Origin: Enterobacter genomosp. O
GTDB lineage: Bacteria; Pseudomonadota; Gammaproteobacteria; Enterobacterales; Enterobacteriaceae
NCBI RefSeq assembly: GCF_001022965.1
Contig: NZ_LECZ01000027.1
Coordinates: 434,001-498,000 of the forward strand
Direction of reading: 5' to 3'
DNA: 64,000 nt
The notes below the pieces were generated by a model. The model was not told the origin of the DNA. It ran no database searches and saw only the letters and a list, made by a program, of their open reading frames with translations. Positions 1-8,677 of this stretch are shown here, piece after piece; the first letter of the stretch is position 1; every line of letters starts with the position of its first letter. The position numbers and the translations under genes were made by a program.

Positions 1-1250
1 TGTCCGAGTATATCGGCGCTAAATCCACCATCGGCACCGCGCAGGCGGCGTTTGAAGACGGGTTTGCCGCGTCGTGGTCCGTAATCGGGGCCGCGATTGG
101 CTTCCCGCTCTTTGGGCTGTTGCTGGTAAAGCGCATCTACAACACCGGGAAAATCACCATCTCGGGTGCGATTGCTGAAAAATACGGTAACAGCACCAAA
201 AACATTATCTCCATCATCATGATCTACGCCCTGCTGCTGGTTAACGTAGGGAACTACGTTAGCGGCGCGGCGGCCATTTCCACGGTATTGAAAGTCAACC
301 TCCCGGTAGCCGCCTTTATTACGGCCATTGTCAGTACCTTCTATTTCGCCTTTGGCGGCATGAAGGGCGTGGCCTGGGTTACGGTGCTGCACAGCGCGCT
401 GAAATACTTCGGCATCCTCGCGATCATGGGCTTTGCGCTGTCGAAAACCGGCGGTTTTACGCCGATGATTGAAAACATGCCGGACTTCTACTGGACCTGG
501 GATGGCAACATCGGCGCGACGACCATTTTCGCGTGGCTTATTGGCACCATCGGCTCCATCTTCTGTACCCAGTTTGTCATTCAGGCGATTTCCTCCACCA
601 AAGACGTGAAATCCGCTAAACGCTCTACCTGGGTCGCCTTCTTCTTCTGCCTGCCGATTGCGCTGGCCATCGCGGTGATTGGCGTGGCGGCAAAATACCT
701 GCACCCGGAAATCGACAGCCTCTATGCGATGCCGATTTTCCTGCAGGATATGAACCCGTGGCTGGCCGGGCTGGTGACCACCTCTCTGGTGGCGTCCATC
801 TTCGTCAGCGTCAGTACCGTTGCGCTGGCCATCGCCTCCCTGGTGGTCAAAGACTTTTACGTGCCGATGCGCAATCCGACGCCCGAGCAGGAGTTTAAGG
901 CCACCCGCTGGATCTCCCTGCTGATTGGATTCCTGCCGCTGATTTTAGTGCTGCTGGTGCCTGAAGTGCTGAAGCTCTCGTTCTTTACCCGCGCCATTCG
1001 CCTGTCGATTTCCGTGGTGGCCGTCATCGCGTTTTACGCCCCGTTCTTCCGCAGCACCCGCGGTGCCAATGCGGGTCTGATTGGCGCCTGCGTTGTGACC
1101 TCGGTCTGGTATCTGCTGGGCGATCCTTTCGGCATCAACAATATGTATATCGCCCTGATAACCCCAGCCGTCATCATGGCCATCGACCGCCTCATTCCGG
1201 GAAAAGCGCAGGGTAAAGCGCCAACCCCCGCTCAAAATAATGGAGTCTGA
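1..1250 (+). CDS. sodium:solute symporter family transporter (5' partial)
   Basis: The reading frame is open from base 3, so the gene begins before the window; 415 residues are present. The product is a multi-pass inner-membrane protein with long hydrophobic helices separated by short loops. The run from about 60 to 300 (frame 3), with 'GAIAEKYG' and 'NVGNYVSGAA', resembles sodium:solute symporters of the SSS/NSS superfamily, which import sugars, sialic acids or carboxylates with Na+. It is the first visible gene of a tightly packed operon whose next gene starts only two bases past its stop. The partners (Asp-box protein, YhcH-type protein, SDR) suggest the substrate is a sugar acid or a sialic-acid-like sugar. 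The substrate itself cannot be read from the sequence. Confidence 0.8.
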   Translation, partial: SEYIGAKSTIGTAQAAFEDGFAASWSVIGAAIGFPLFGLLLVKRIYNTGKITISGAIAEKYGNSTKNIISIIMIYALLLVNVGNYVSGAAAISTVLKVNLPVAAFITAIVSTFYFAFGGMKGVAWVTVLHSALKYFGILAIMGFALSKTGGFTPMIENMPDFYWTWDGNIGATTIFAWLIGTIGSIFCTQFVIQAISSTKDVKSAKRSTWVAFFFCLPIALAIAVIGVAAKYLHPEIDSLYAMPIFLQDMNPWLAGLVTTSLVASIFVSVSTVALAIASLVVKDFYVPMRNPTPEQEFKATRWISLLIGFLPLILVLLVPEVLKLSFFTRAIRLSISVVAVIAFYAPFFRSTRGANAGLIGACVVTSVWYLLGDPFGINNMYIALITPAVIMAIDRLIPGKAQGKAPTPAQNNGV

Positions 1251-1251
1251 T

Positions 1252-2415
1252 ATGTCTGTAACCGTAACCCGCGACGGGATTCTTCGCCCGCAACAGGATG
1301 CTCACGTGAAGGCCGCCATGCTGCCTTCCTCTTGCCCACAAAACCACGCGGCGAACCTGCTGCCGCTGCCGGACGGCTCGCTGATGTGCGTCTGGTTTGG
1401 CGGTACTCAGGAAGGCATTGCGGATATCTCCGTATGGGGTTCACGCCTGGCGCCGGGCAGCCAGCAGTGGAGCGAAGCGGTAAAACTGTCGGACGATGCC
1501 ACGCGTTCCGAACAAAACCCGGTTCTGTTCCTGGCCCCGGACAACGTGCTGTGGCTGCTGTGGACCGCGCAGGTTTCCGGGAATCAGGATACGGCCATCG
1601 TGCGCTATCGCCAGTCCAGCGATCTGGGTAAAACCTGGGGAGATATCGCGACCCTGCTCGATAAGCCGGGCACGTTTATCCGCCAGCCGATTGTCGTGCT
1701 GGACAACGGCAGCTGGCTGCTGCCGGTGTTTTACTGCCGCACCCGGCCGGGTGAGAAATGGGTCGGCAATGATGACATCAGCGCGGTAAAAATCTCCAGA
1801 GACGGTGGCAAAACGTGGCGCGACGTCGAGGTGCCGGACAGCCTGGGCTGCGTGCATATGAACATCACCCCGCTTCGCAACGGCACCCTGGTGGCGCTGT
1901 TCCGCAGCCGCTGGGCGGACAATATTTATTACAGCCAGTCAACGGATAACGGTGAAAGCTGGTCCGTACCGGAGCCCACGGAGCTACCCAATAACAATTC
2001 GTCTATCCAGGTGACCACGCTTGCGAGCGGTGAGCTGGCGCTGGTCTTTAACGCCATGAGCGCCGCCGGCGCGCGGGAACGTCGCGCCTCGCTATATGAT
2101 GAAATAGACGATGGCGACGGGCGCAAGGAGCCGGTTGTCACCCACGGTCGTGCTGCCTTCTGGGGCGCACCGCGCGCGCCGATGACGGTCGCCATTTCGC
2201 CGGACGGCGGGAAAAGCTGGCCGTGGCAACGTCATCTGGACGAGGGGGATGGCTACTGCATGACCAACAACTCGCTGGAAAAGCTCAACCGCGAGTTCTC
2301 CTATCCCAGCATCAAGCAGGGTCCTGAAGGGGATCTGCATATCGCGTACACGTACTTCCGCCAGGCCATCAAATACGTGCGGGTGACGCCAGAATGGGTC
2401 AAGGAGACAGTATGA
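1252..2415 (+). CDS. sialidase-like Asp-box (BNR) protein, cytosolic
   Basis: A 387-residue protein with four Asp-box motifs (S-x-D-x-G-x-[ST]-W) near residues 122-129, 182-189, 230-237 and 316-323, the hallmark of six-bladed sialidase/BNR propellers. The N-terminus (MSVTVTRDGI) has no signal peptide, so the protein should be cytosolic, unlike secreted sialidases. I chose ATG 1252 because GGAG lies six bases upstream; the ATG at 1240 has no such site and overlaps the symporter gene. It overlaps the next gene by ATGA. In such operons the family may act on an imported sugar derivative. True sialidase activity is not established, and an isomerase or lyase role is equally possible. Confidence 0.8.
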   Translation: MSVTVTRDGILRPQQDAHVKAAMLPSSCPQNHAANLLPLPDGSLMCVWFGGTQEGIADISVWGSRLAPGSQQWSEAVKLSDDATRSEQNPVLFLAPDNVLWLLWTAQVSGNQDTAIVRYRQSSDLGKTWGDIATLLDKPGTFIRQPIVVLDNGSWLLPVFYCRTRPGEKWVGNDDISAVKISRDGGKTWRDVEVPDSLGCVHMNITPLRNGTLVALFRSRWADNIYYSQSTDNGESWSVPEPTELPNNNSSIQVTTLASGELALVFNAMSAAGARERRASLYDEIDDGDGRKEPVVTHGRAAFWGAPRAPMTVAISPDGGKSWPWQRHLDEGDGYCMTNNSLEKLNREFSYPSIKQGPEGDLHIAYTYFRQAIKYVRVTPEWVKETV

Positions 2416-2882
2416 TTATCGGACATCTCAACGCCCTGCCGCTGGCAGGGCTCCCGCCGGCGCTGTACGCCCTGCTTTCGCGCCCGGACTGCACGCTTAA
2501 GGCGCTCAGCGAACGCGATGACGGGCGCTGGCAGCCAGACGATGCGCCATGGTTTTGCCACATCGGCCCGGCGCAAACCCAGCCGCGCGCCGCGCGGCAC
2601 ACGGAGTATCATCATCAGTGGGCGGATATCCAAATCGTGTTAGCCGGTGAAGAATACATTTACGCTGGCGCGCTTCCCGCAGGCAGGCCGGGTGACGAAG
2701 AGCGTAAGCCGGATCTCTTTATTGCTTCATCCGCCGAACACAACGTCAGGATACGCCTGGCCGCGGGCGACTTTGCGGTGTTTTGTCCCGGTGAACCTCA
2801 CCAGGCGCTGTGCGCCGCAGAGGCACCGATGACCGTGCGCAAAGCGGTGTTTAAAATTCCGCGCGCGATGCTGGAGGTCTGA
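2412..2882 (+). CDS. YhcH/YjgK/YiaL family protein (DUF386)
   Basis: A 156-residue protein starting MIIGHLNALP. The pattern 'HTEYHHQWADIQIVLAGEE' in the middle and 'FAVFCPGEPHQ' near the end are typical of the YhcH/YjgK/YiaL beta-sandwich family, whose conserved His residues bind a metal. E. coli YhcH sits in the nan (sialic acid) operon, and members have been proposed to open or isomerise sugars, for example N-glycolylneuraminate processing. The start at 2412 overlaps the stop of the sialidase-like gene (ATGA) and is preceded by AAGGAG. The association with a symporter and an Asp-box protein supports a sugar-catabolism role. Confidence 0.85.
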   Translation: MIIGHLNALPLAGLPPALYALLSRPDCTLKALSERDDGRWQPDDAPWFCHIGPAQTQPRAARHTEYHHQWADIQIVLAGEEYIYAGALPAGRPGDEERKPDLFIASSAEHNVRIRLAAGDFAVFCPGEPHQALCAAEAPMTVRKAVFKIPRAMLEV

Positions 2883-2883
2883 C

Positions 2884-3561
2884 ATGCGCCACGCCGTCGT
2901 TACCGGAGCCAGCTCCGGAATTGGGGAGGCCATCGTTAAGCGTTTGCTGGCGGAGGGCTGGCAGGTCACCGGGCTCAGCCGACGGGCCGTGATGCCGGAT
3001 ACCCCCGGCTTCACCTGCCTTCGCGTTGATATCACCGACCCGGACGCGCTGAGAAGCGCCCTGCACACCATCGCTACGCCCAGGGCGGTGATCCATGCCG
3101 CCGGGATGATGGCCGCCGCGCCGCTGGGCCAGCTGGAAAGCCGCGTTAGCGCGTCACTGTGGCAGCTCCACGTTCTGGCCTGTGAGGCGTTGTTTAACCA
3201 TTTTGCTCCCGCAATGGCTCCGGGTGGACGGCTGGTGGCGATAGGCAGCAGAACCTCCCGCGGGGCAGCAGGACGATCGCAGTATGTTGCCACCAAAGCG
3301 GCGATGGTGGGGATGGTCAGAAGCTGGGCGGCGGAACTGGCTCCTCGCGGGATCACCGCTAACGTGGTCGCGCCGGGCGCCACCCAAACGCCGATGCTCA
3401 GCGCGCCCGGACGGGAAACTTCGCCCCCCAAATGTCCGCCAATCGGGCGTCTCATCGCGCCAGAAGAGGTGGCGGGACTGGTGAGTTTCTTGCTTAGCGA
3501 CGACGCCGCCGCCATCACCGGCCAGGAGATGGTTATATGCGGCGGCGCCTCACTCGGCTAG
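2884..3561 (+). CDS. short-chain dehydrogenase/reductase (SDR) of the symporter operon
   Basis: A 225-residue classical SDR. The cofactor motif TGASSGIG is at residues 7-14, and the catalytic Ser122, Tyr134 and Lys138 are visible (…GSRTS…, YVATK). It probably oxidises or reduces a hydroxyl group of the sugar imported by the upstream symporter, using NAD(P). It starts one base after the stop of the YhcH-type gene with GGAGGT upstream, so it is co-translated with that operon. Its end overlaps the convergent PhzF gene by four bases. The substrate is unknown. The protein is slightly shorter than the usual 245-260 residues but keeps all the key positions. Confidence 0.85.
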   Translation: MRHAVVTGASSGIGEAIVKRLLAEGWQVTGLSRRAVMPDTPGFTCLRVDITDPDALRSALHTIATPRAVIHAAGMMAAAPLGQLESRVSASLWQLHVLACEALFNHFAPAMAPGGRLVAIGSRTSRGAAGRSQYVATKAAMVGMVRSWAAELAPRGITANVVAPGATQTPMLSAPGRETSPPKCPPIGRLIAPEEVAGLVSFLLSDDAAAITGQEMVICGGASLG

Positions 3562-4349
3562 CGCAGATAGATGCGCCCTTTCAGATACAGCGTCGCCTGG
3601 CCGCCAATCAGCACGCGGTCGCCCTTCAGCTCGCAGCGCAGGTCCCCGCCACGGTACGACACCTGGCGGGCGTTCAGTGACGTTTTACCCAGCTTTTCGC
3701 TCCAGTACGGGATCAGCATGCTGTGGGCAGACCCGGTGACCGGATCTTCCGGCACCCCTTCCCCCGGGCAGAAGAAGCGGCTGACGAAGTCATACTGCTC
3801 TCCCGGTGCCGTCACGCAGACCATTTTATCCAGCGGAAGCATCGCCCCAATATCCGGCGTTAACGCTTCCACCTGCTGCTGGCTCTCCAGCACGACCATG
3901 TAATCGCGTCCGACGCGCACCTCTTTCGCCTCTGAGGTGCCCAGCGCGCTAAGCAGCAGCTCGGGTGGGTTTTCGACGATTTCCGTCGTCCATGCGGGGA
4001 AGTTCAGCGTCAGCCAGTCGCCGCTGCGTTTGACGGTCAGCTCGCCGACAAAGCGCGTGGTGAAGGTGATTTCGGTATGCGGATAATCAAGGTATTCGAA
4101 AATGACGTGTGATGCGGCAAGCGTGGCATGGCCGCAGAGGTTAATTTCATCCAGCGTGGTGAACCAGCGCAGCTCAAACCCGCCGTCGGTGCGCACGAAA
4201 AACGCGGTTTCAGACTGGTTATGCTGCTGCGCCATTTTGAGCAGCGTCTCGTCGGGCAGCCACTCTTCGAGAGGACATACCGCTGCGGCGTTGCCGCCAA
4301 AGGTTTTGTCGCTGAAGGCATCCACCAGATAAAAATCAATTTCCTGCAT
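3558..4349 (-). CDS. PhzF family isomerase, copy A
   Basis: A 263-residue PhzF-like protein made of two similar halves. The N-terminal 'VDAFSDKTFGGN' and 'HNQSETAFFV' segments are the family signature; Glu47 in the latter corresponds to the general acid/base Glu of phenazine-biosynthesis PhzF. The C-terminal half carries 'FCPGEGVPEDPVTGSAH', which is also characteristic. No phenazine genes are near, so the substrate is unknown and it is probably a small-metabolite isomerase or epimerase. It is the downstream member of a tandem pair with the gene at 4377-5165, separated by 27 bases, so co-transcription is likely. GAGAGGA precedes the ATG. Confidence 0.85.
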   Translation of the reverse strand: MQEIDFYLVDAFSDKTFGGNAAAVCPLEEWLPDETLLKMAQQHNQSETAFFVRTDGGFELRWFTTLDEINLCGHATLAASHVIFEYLDYPHTEITFTTRFVGELTVKRSGDWLTLNFPAWTTEIVENPPELLLSALGTSEAKEVRVGRDYMVVLESQQQVEALTPDIGAMLPLDKMVCVTAPGEQYDFVSRFFCPGEGVPEDPVTGSAHSMLIPYWSEKLGKTSLNARQVSYRGGDLRCELKGDRVLIGGQATLYLKGRIYLR

Positions 4350-4376
4350 TGTCTCTTCCTCTCTTGTTATGGCTCT

Positions 4377-5165
4377 TTAGCGCAGAAAAACTGTGCCTTT
4401 CAGATAAAGTGTGGCCTGCCCGCCCATCAGCACGCGCGAGCCTTTCAGCTCACAGCGTACATCACCGCCTCGCGCTGAAACCTGGCGGGCAAACAGAGTC
4501 GTTTTACCCAGCTTCTCGCTCCAGTAGGGGATTAGCATCGTATGCGCGGAGCCGGTAACCGGGTCTTCCGGCACGGAGACGCCCGGGGAGAAAAAGCGGC
4601 TGACAAAATCATATTCCCCCTCACCGCGCGCCGTAACGCTCACCTTATGCTCGCCTGGCGTCATCGCTGAAAAGCGCGGTGCGAGGGCTTCAACCTGCTG
4701 GCGGTTGTCCAGCACGATCAGCCAGGCGCGCCCTTTACGGGCCTCAACGTAGCGGCTGATGCCCAGCGCCGAGAGCATCTCCGGCGGGGGCATCTCTTCC
4801 TGGGTTGGGCATGCCGGGAAGTCCAGCGTCATCCACTCCCCCTCCCGGCTGACCGTCAGGCGGCCAGACGCGGTATCGAAGTGGATCCGCGAATCAGGGT
4901 AGTCCAGCTCGGTAAACAGGACGTGCGCCGCCGCGAGCGTAGCGTGGCCGCAGAGATTGACTTCGGTAAGCGTGGTAAACCAGCGTAGCTCAATGCCGCC
5001 TTTACTGCAGACAAAAAAGGCCGTCTCTGACTGATTATGCTGCTGCGCCATTTTCAGCAAGGTCTCGTCGGGTAACCATTCCTTGAGCGGGCAAACGGCC
5101 GCCGGGTTGCCGCCAAACGAGGTCTCGCTGAACGCATCGACCAGATAAAAATCAATCTCCTGCAT
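4377..5165 (-). CDS. PhzF family isomerase, copy B
   Basis: A 262-residue PhzF-like protein, clearly a tandem duplicate of the adjacent downstream gene. The first 52 residues differ at only a handful of positions (AFSETSFGGNPAAVCPLKEW versus AFSDKTFGGNAAAVCPLEEW), while the central section has diverged more. The putative catalytic Glu47 and the 'DPVTGSAH' segment are kept, so both copies look functional. It starts with MQEIDFYLVDAF, the same start as copy A. Its promoter should lie in 5166-5342, shared divergently with sotB. Function in the cell is unknown; the family covers isomerases such as phenazine PhzF. Confidence 0.85.
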   Translation of the reverse strand: MQEIDFYLVDAFSETSFGGNPAAVCPLKEWLPDETLLKMAQQHNQSETAFFVCSKGGIELRWFTTLTEVNLCGHATLAAAHVLFTELDYPDSRIHFDTASGRLTVSREGEWMTLDFPACPTQEEMPPPEMLSALGISRYVEARKGRAWLIVLDNRQQVEALAPRFSAMTPGEHKVSVTARGEGEYDFVSRFFSPGVSVPEDPVTGSAHTMLIPYWSEKLGKTTLFARQVSARGGDVRCELKGSRVLMGGQATLYLKGTVFLR

Positions 5166-5342
5166 TGTCTTACCGCCTGTTTTTATTGTGTTGTTCTTTT
5201 ATATTCAATGAAAACAGCGTCCCCGGCTACCGCTTTCATAAGGTAAATATTGAGATCTGCATCACATAATGGTTGAGTTTTCGCCGTTCAACGTTTTAAG
5301 ATCGTCCCCTCTTCTTTTCAGCAACGAATCTCCGACATCCCT

Positions 5343-6539
5343 ATGACAACGAACACAGTTTCCCGCAGGGTTGCGTGGCTACGCGTGGTCACGCTGGCCA
5401 TTGCCGCGTTTATCTTTAACACCACAGAATTTGTTCCGGTTGGGCTGTTGTCTGACATCGCTGAAAGTTTCCAGATGGAAACGGCTCAGGTGGGCATTAT
5501 GTTGACCATCTACGCCTGGGTGGTGGCGCTGATGTCTTTGCCGTTTATGCTGCTGACCAGCCAGATAGAGCGGCGCAGGCTGCTGATCGGTCTGTTCGTG
5601 CTGTTCATCGCCAGTCATGTTCTGTCGTTTATGGCGTGGAATTTTACGGTGCTGGTCATTAGCCGAATTGGCATTGCCTTTGCCCATGCGGTGTTCTGGT
5701 CGATCACCGCGTCGCTGGCTATTCGCCTGGCGCCGGCGGGTAAACGCGCTCAGGCGCTGAGCCTGCTGGCCACCGGTACCGCGCTGGCGATGGTGCTGGG
5801 TCTGCCGATTGGCCGCATCGTGGGGCAATACTTCGGCTGGCGTACCACCTTCTTCGCCATCGGCATGGGCGCGCTGATTACGCTGGTGTGCCTGATAAAA
5901 CTGCTGCCCGCGCTGCCCAGCGAGCATTCCGGCTCGCTGAAAAGCCTGCCGCTGCTGATGCGCCGCCCCGCGCTGCTGAGCATCTACCTGCTGACCGCCA
6001 TCGTGGTGACGGCCCATTACACGGCGTATAGCTACATTGAACCGTTTGTGCAGGTTGTGGCGGGCTTTAGCGCCAGCTTTGCCACCGTCTTACTGTTGAT
6101 CCTCGGCGGTGCGGGCATTATTGGCAGCGTGCTGTTCGGTAAGCTCGGCAACCGCCATGCTTCCACGCTTGTGAGCAGCGCCATTGGCCTGCTGCTGGCC
6201 TGCCTGCTGCTGCTGATGCCCGCCGCGGGCAGCGAGAGCCATCTGGCGATCCTCAGCCTGTTCTGGGGCGTGGCGATCATGGTGATTGGCCTGGGCATGC
6301 AGGTGAAAGTGCTGGCTCTGGCGCCGGATGCAACGGACGTGGCGATGTCGCTCTTTTCCGGTATTTTCAATCTGGGCATTGGCGCGGGGGCGCTGGTGGG
6401 AAATCAGGTCAGCCTGCACGTGTCGATGTCGGCGATTGGCTATCTGGGCGCCATTCCGGCGCTGGTGGCGCTTGTCTGGTCAGTGCTCATCTTCCGTAAA
6501 TGGCCGGTGGCGCTGGAGGAACAGGGGCAGCATGGGTGA
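5343..6539 (+). CDS. sotB: sugar efflux transporter SotB (MFS)
   Basis: A 398-residue major facilitator with twelve hydrophobic segments. The start ([28 protein letters not shown]) matches E. coli SotB/YdeA as I remember it, including the '[14 protein letters not shown]' stretch that follows TM1. In E. coli SotB exports arabinose and IPTG and lowers the response to those inducers. It lies in the inner membrane. The location next to marC and marRAB, transcribed away from the PhzF pair and convergent with marC, is the E. coli arrangement. A REP pair separates its 3' end from marC. Confidence 0.93.
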   Translation: MTTNTVSRRVAWLRVVTLAIAAFIFNTTEFVPVGLLSDIAESFQMETAQVGIMLTIYAWVVALMSLPFMLLTSQIERRRLLIGLFVLFIASHVLSFMAWNFTVLVISRIGIAFAHAVFWSITASLAIRLAPAGKRAQALSLLATGTALAMVLGLPIGRIVGQYFGWRTTFFAIGMGALITLVCLIKLLPALPSEHSGSLKSLPLLMRRPALLSIYLLTAIVVTAHYTAYSYIEPFVQVVAGFSASFATVLLLILGGAGIIGSVLFGKLGNRHASTLVSSAIGLLLACLLLLMPAAGSESHLAILSLFWGVAIMVIGLGMQVKVLALAPDATDVAMSLFSGIFNLGIGAGALVGNQVSLHVSMSAIGYLGAIPALVALVWSVLIFRKWPVALEEQGQHG

Positions 6540-6550
6540 GGGTTGTTGGT

Positions 6551-6627
6551 GCCGGGTGGCGGCTTCGCCTTACCCGGCCTACGAAATCCGTCTTTTTGTA
6601 GGTCGGGTAAGCGCAGCGCCACCCGGC
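6551..6627. repeat. REP pair (BIME-like) between sotB and marC
   Basis: Two REP-like palindromes in opposite orientation, at 6551-6582 and 6598-6627. Both carry the GCCGGGTGGCG/CCCGGC core that also appears at other intergenic sites in this window. They sit between convergent genes, where such elements usually stabilise mRNA 3' ends or bind gyrase/IHF. Confidence 0.8.
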
Positions 6628-6634
6628 AATCACA

Positions 6635-7300
6635 TCAATGATAGGTCTTAATAATTTCCAGCACGCCGTTAATAATAAACTGCACGCCCATACACACCAG
6701 CAAGAAGCCCATCAGACGGGAAATCGCCTCGATACCGCCCTTGCCTACCCAGCGCATAATGGCGCCGGAGCTGCGCAGCGACGCCCACACGATAACCCCG
6801 ATGATTGCAAAAATCAGCGGCGGCGCAACCGTCAGCACCCAGTCCGGGAAGGTTGCGCTGTCGCGCACCGTCGACGCGGAGCTGATGATCATCGCGATGG
6901 TACCCGGCCCCGCCGTGCTTGGCATGGCAATCGGCACAAAGGCGATATTCGCACTCGGTTCGGTTTCCAGCTCTTCGGATTTGCTGGCCGCTTCCGGCGA
7001 CTCATGGGCCTTTTGTGCCGGGAACAGCATGCGGAAACCGATAAAGGCCACGATCAGCCCCCCGGCGATGCGCAGGCCAGGGATGGAGATCCCGAAGGTG
7101 TTCATCACCACCTGTCCCGCGTAGTAGGCCACCATCATGATGGCAAACACGTACACCGAGGCCATCAGCGACTGATGGTTGCGCTCGGCGCTGTTCATAT
7201 TCCCTGCCAGCCCGAGGAAAAGCGCCACCGTCGTTAACGGGTTAGCCAACGGCAGCAAGACCACCAGCCCAAGGCTGATTGCTTTAATTAAATCCAACAT
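6635..7300 (-). CDS. marC: MarC family inner-membrane protein
   Basis: A 221-residue membrane protein with about six hydrophobic segments, starting [31 protein letters not shown], the signature N-terminus of MarC/YhgN-family proteins. It is divergently transcribed from marRAB, sharing the 255-bp mar regulatory region, as in E. coli. Despite its name, MarC is not needed for the multiple-antibiotic-resistance phenotype in E. coli, and its transport substrate, if any, is unknown. A polar, charged stretch around residues 105-120 is probably a cytoplasmic loop. Confidence 0.93.
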   Translation of the reverse strand: MLDLIKAISLGLVVLLPLANPLTTVALFLGLAGNMNSAERNHQSLMASVYVFAIMMVAYYAGQVVMNTFGISIPGLRIAGGLIVAFIGFRMLFPAQKAHESPEAASKSEELETEPSANIAFVPIAMPSTAGPGTIAMIISSASTVRDSATFPDWVLTVAPPLIFAIIGVIVWASLRSSGAIMRWVGKGGIEAISRLMGFLLVCMGVQFIINGVLEIIKTYH

Positions 7301-7459
7301 AGTGCGTTGTTGTCCTTATCCATAGTTAACTCAGCAATTATAGGGTGAAAATGTGACATTCAGCTATGGGCGCAGCGTAACGATTCTTCTCCTTCTGAAA
7401 TCATAACTCACAGTTATCTATCTGATTTGAAAGCCCTCAAAAAAAGTTCATGAAACGTT

Positions 7460-7553
7460 TTAGCAATTCGTGGCATCGGCTTACTCATTCAGTTGACTTA
7501 TACTTGCCTGAGCAATAATATCTGCCGTGACTAACTACTTGCCAGGGCAACCA
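7460..7553 (+). promoter_or_regulatory. marRAB promoter, marbox and MarR operator (marO)
   Basis: The -35 TTGACT (7493-7498) and -10 TAATAT (7516-7521) are 17 bases apart. MarR site I (TACTTGCCTGAGCAATA, 7501-7517) lies between and over them, and site II (TACTTGCCAGGGCAAC, 7536-7551) covers the region just before marR. A marbox-like sequence (TTAGCAATTCGTGGCATCGG, 7460-7479) sits just upstream of the -35, where MarA, SoxS and Rob activate in E. coli. MarR dimers at both sites repress the operon until MarR is inactivated by salicylate or copper-driven oxidation. Confidence 0.9.
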
Positions 7554-7555
7554 TT

Positions 7556-7990
7556 GTGAAAAGCACCAGTGATATCTTTAACGACGTTGTTCCGCTGGGT
7601 CGTCTTATTCATATGGTAAATCAGAAAAAAGACCGCCTGCTCAACGACTATCTGTCACCGCTGGATATCACCGCAACACAGTTCAAAGTGCTGTGTTCCA
7701 TTCGCTGCGAAGTGTGTATCACACCGGTTGAGCTGAAAAAGGTGCTCTCTGTCGATCTGGGTGCGTTGACCCGCATGCTCGATCGTCTCGTCTGCAAAGG
7801 ATGGATAGAACGTAGCCCTAACCCCAATGACAAACGCGGCGTACTGGTAAAGCTGACCAGCGATGGCGCGGCCATGTGCGAGCAATGTCATCAATTAGTA
7901 GGACAAACACTGCATCAGGAACTAACAAAAAACTTAACGGCAGATGAAGTGGCAACCCTTGAGCTCTTGCTGAAGAAAATACTGCCGTAA
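7556..7990 (+). CDS. marR: multiple antibiotic resistance repressor MarR
   Basis: A 144-residue winged-helix repressor, the same length as E. coli MarR and alike along its whole length ([20 protein letters not shown] N-terminus, '[19 protein letters not shown]' recognition helix, '[13 protein letters not shown]' wing). It begins with GTG at 7556, as in E. coli. It represses marRAB by binding the two sites in 7501-7551. The Cys residues near positions 47-51, 79 and 108-111 include the Cys80-type residue that copper oxidises in E. coli MarR. No frameshift or truncation is seen, so the repressor appears intact. Confidence 0.97.
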   Translation: MKSTSDIFNDVVPLGRLIHMVNQKKDRLLNDYLSPLDITATQFKVLCSIRCEVCITPVELKKVLSVDLGALTRMLDRLVCKGWIERSPNPNDKRGVLVKLTSDGAAMCEQCHQLVGQTLHQELTKNLTADEVATLELLLKKILP

Positions 7991-8004
7991 ACAGAAAAAG
8001 AGGT

Positions 8005-8391
8005 ATGACGATGTCCAGACGCAATACTGACGCTATCACCATTCATAGCATTTTGGACTGGATCGAAGATAACCTGGAATCGCCGCTCTCCCTTGAAAAA
8101 GTGTCAGAGCGTTCAGGTTACTCCAAATGGCACCTGCAACGGATGTTCAAAAAAGAGACCGGCCATTCATTAGGACAATACATTCGCAGCCGCAAGCTGA
8201 CGGAAATTGCCCAGAAACTGAAAGAAAGCAATGAGCCGATCCTTTACCTGGCGGAGCGTTACGGATTTGAATCGCAGCAAACCCTGACGCGCACGTTCAA
8301 GAACTATTTTGACGTGCCGCCTCATAAGTACCGAATCACCAGCGTGCCGGGCGAATCCCGATACCTGTATCCGTTAAAACACTGTAGTTAA
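8005..8391 (+). CDS. marA: AraC/XylS-type activator MarA
   Basis: A 128-residue transcription activator consisting only of the AraC DNA-binding domain with two helix-turn-helix units (about residues 30-50 and 80-100). The core '[56 protein letters not shown]' is, as I recall it, identical or nearly so to E. coli MarA. It activates acrAB, tolC, micF and other mar/sox/rob genes through marboxes, including its own promoter. The second ATG (8011) is an alternative start; I keep 8005 because AGAGG lies at a workable distance. Only 14 bases separate it from marR, so they are one transcript. Confidence 0.97.
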   Translation: MTMSRRNTDAITIHSILDWIEDNLESPLSLEKVSERSGYSKWHLQRMFKKETGHSLGQYIRSRKLTEIAQKLKESNEPILYLAERYGFESQQTLTRTFKNYFDVPPHKYRITSVPGESRYLYPLKHCS

Positions 8392-8424
8392 TCATCGCCT
8401 GTAACAGACGTAACCGAGGAAATC

Positions 8425-8643
8425 ATGAAAGTTACCGCCTCCGCCGCCCTCGCCTTGCTGGTGTTGTTCTCCAGCCAGACCTTCGCGGAGCAAACCCCTC
8501 GTGCAACGCAGCAAAATAATCCTGATACGATGATTTTGCCGTCAGCACATGACCAGACGCCTTATGATTTCAACCATATGGGTGCTGGTAGCGACAAATC
8601 CGACGAATTAGGCGTGCCTTATTATAATCAGCACGGCCTCTGA
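8425..8643 (+). CDS. marB: MarB, small periplasmic protein of the mar operon
   Basis: A 72-residue secreted protein. The N-terminal 21 residues form a signal peptide (KVTASAALALLVLFSS core, cleavage after TFA). The mature part, with 'MILPSAHDQTPYDFNHMGAGSDKSDELGVPYYNQHGL', matches the conserved end of MarB. In E. coli MarB acts indirectly to lower marA expression from the periplasm. It is the last gene of marRAB; an intrinsic terminator follows ten bases after its stop. Confidence 0.95.
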   Translation: MKVTASAALALLVLFSSQTFAEQTPRATQQNNPDTMILPSAHDQTPYDFNHMGAGSDKSDELGVPYYNQHGL

Positions 8644-8652
8644 TTCGTTTTT

Positions 8653-8677
8653 GCCCCGCAGACGCGGGGCTTTTTTT
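8653..8677 (+). terminator. intrinsic terminator of marRAB
   Basis: GCCCCGC (8653-8659) pairs with GCGGGGC (8664-8670) around a four-base loop and is followed directly by seven T. The stop codon of the convergent eamA lies within the T-tract. Confidence 0.92.
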
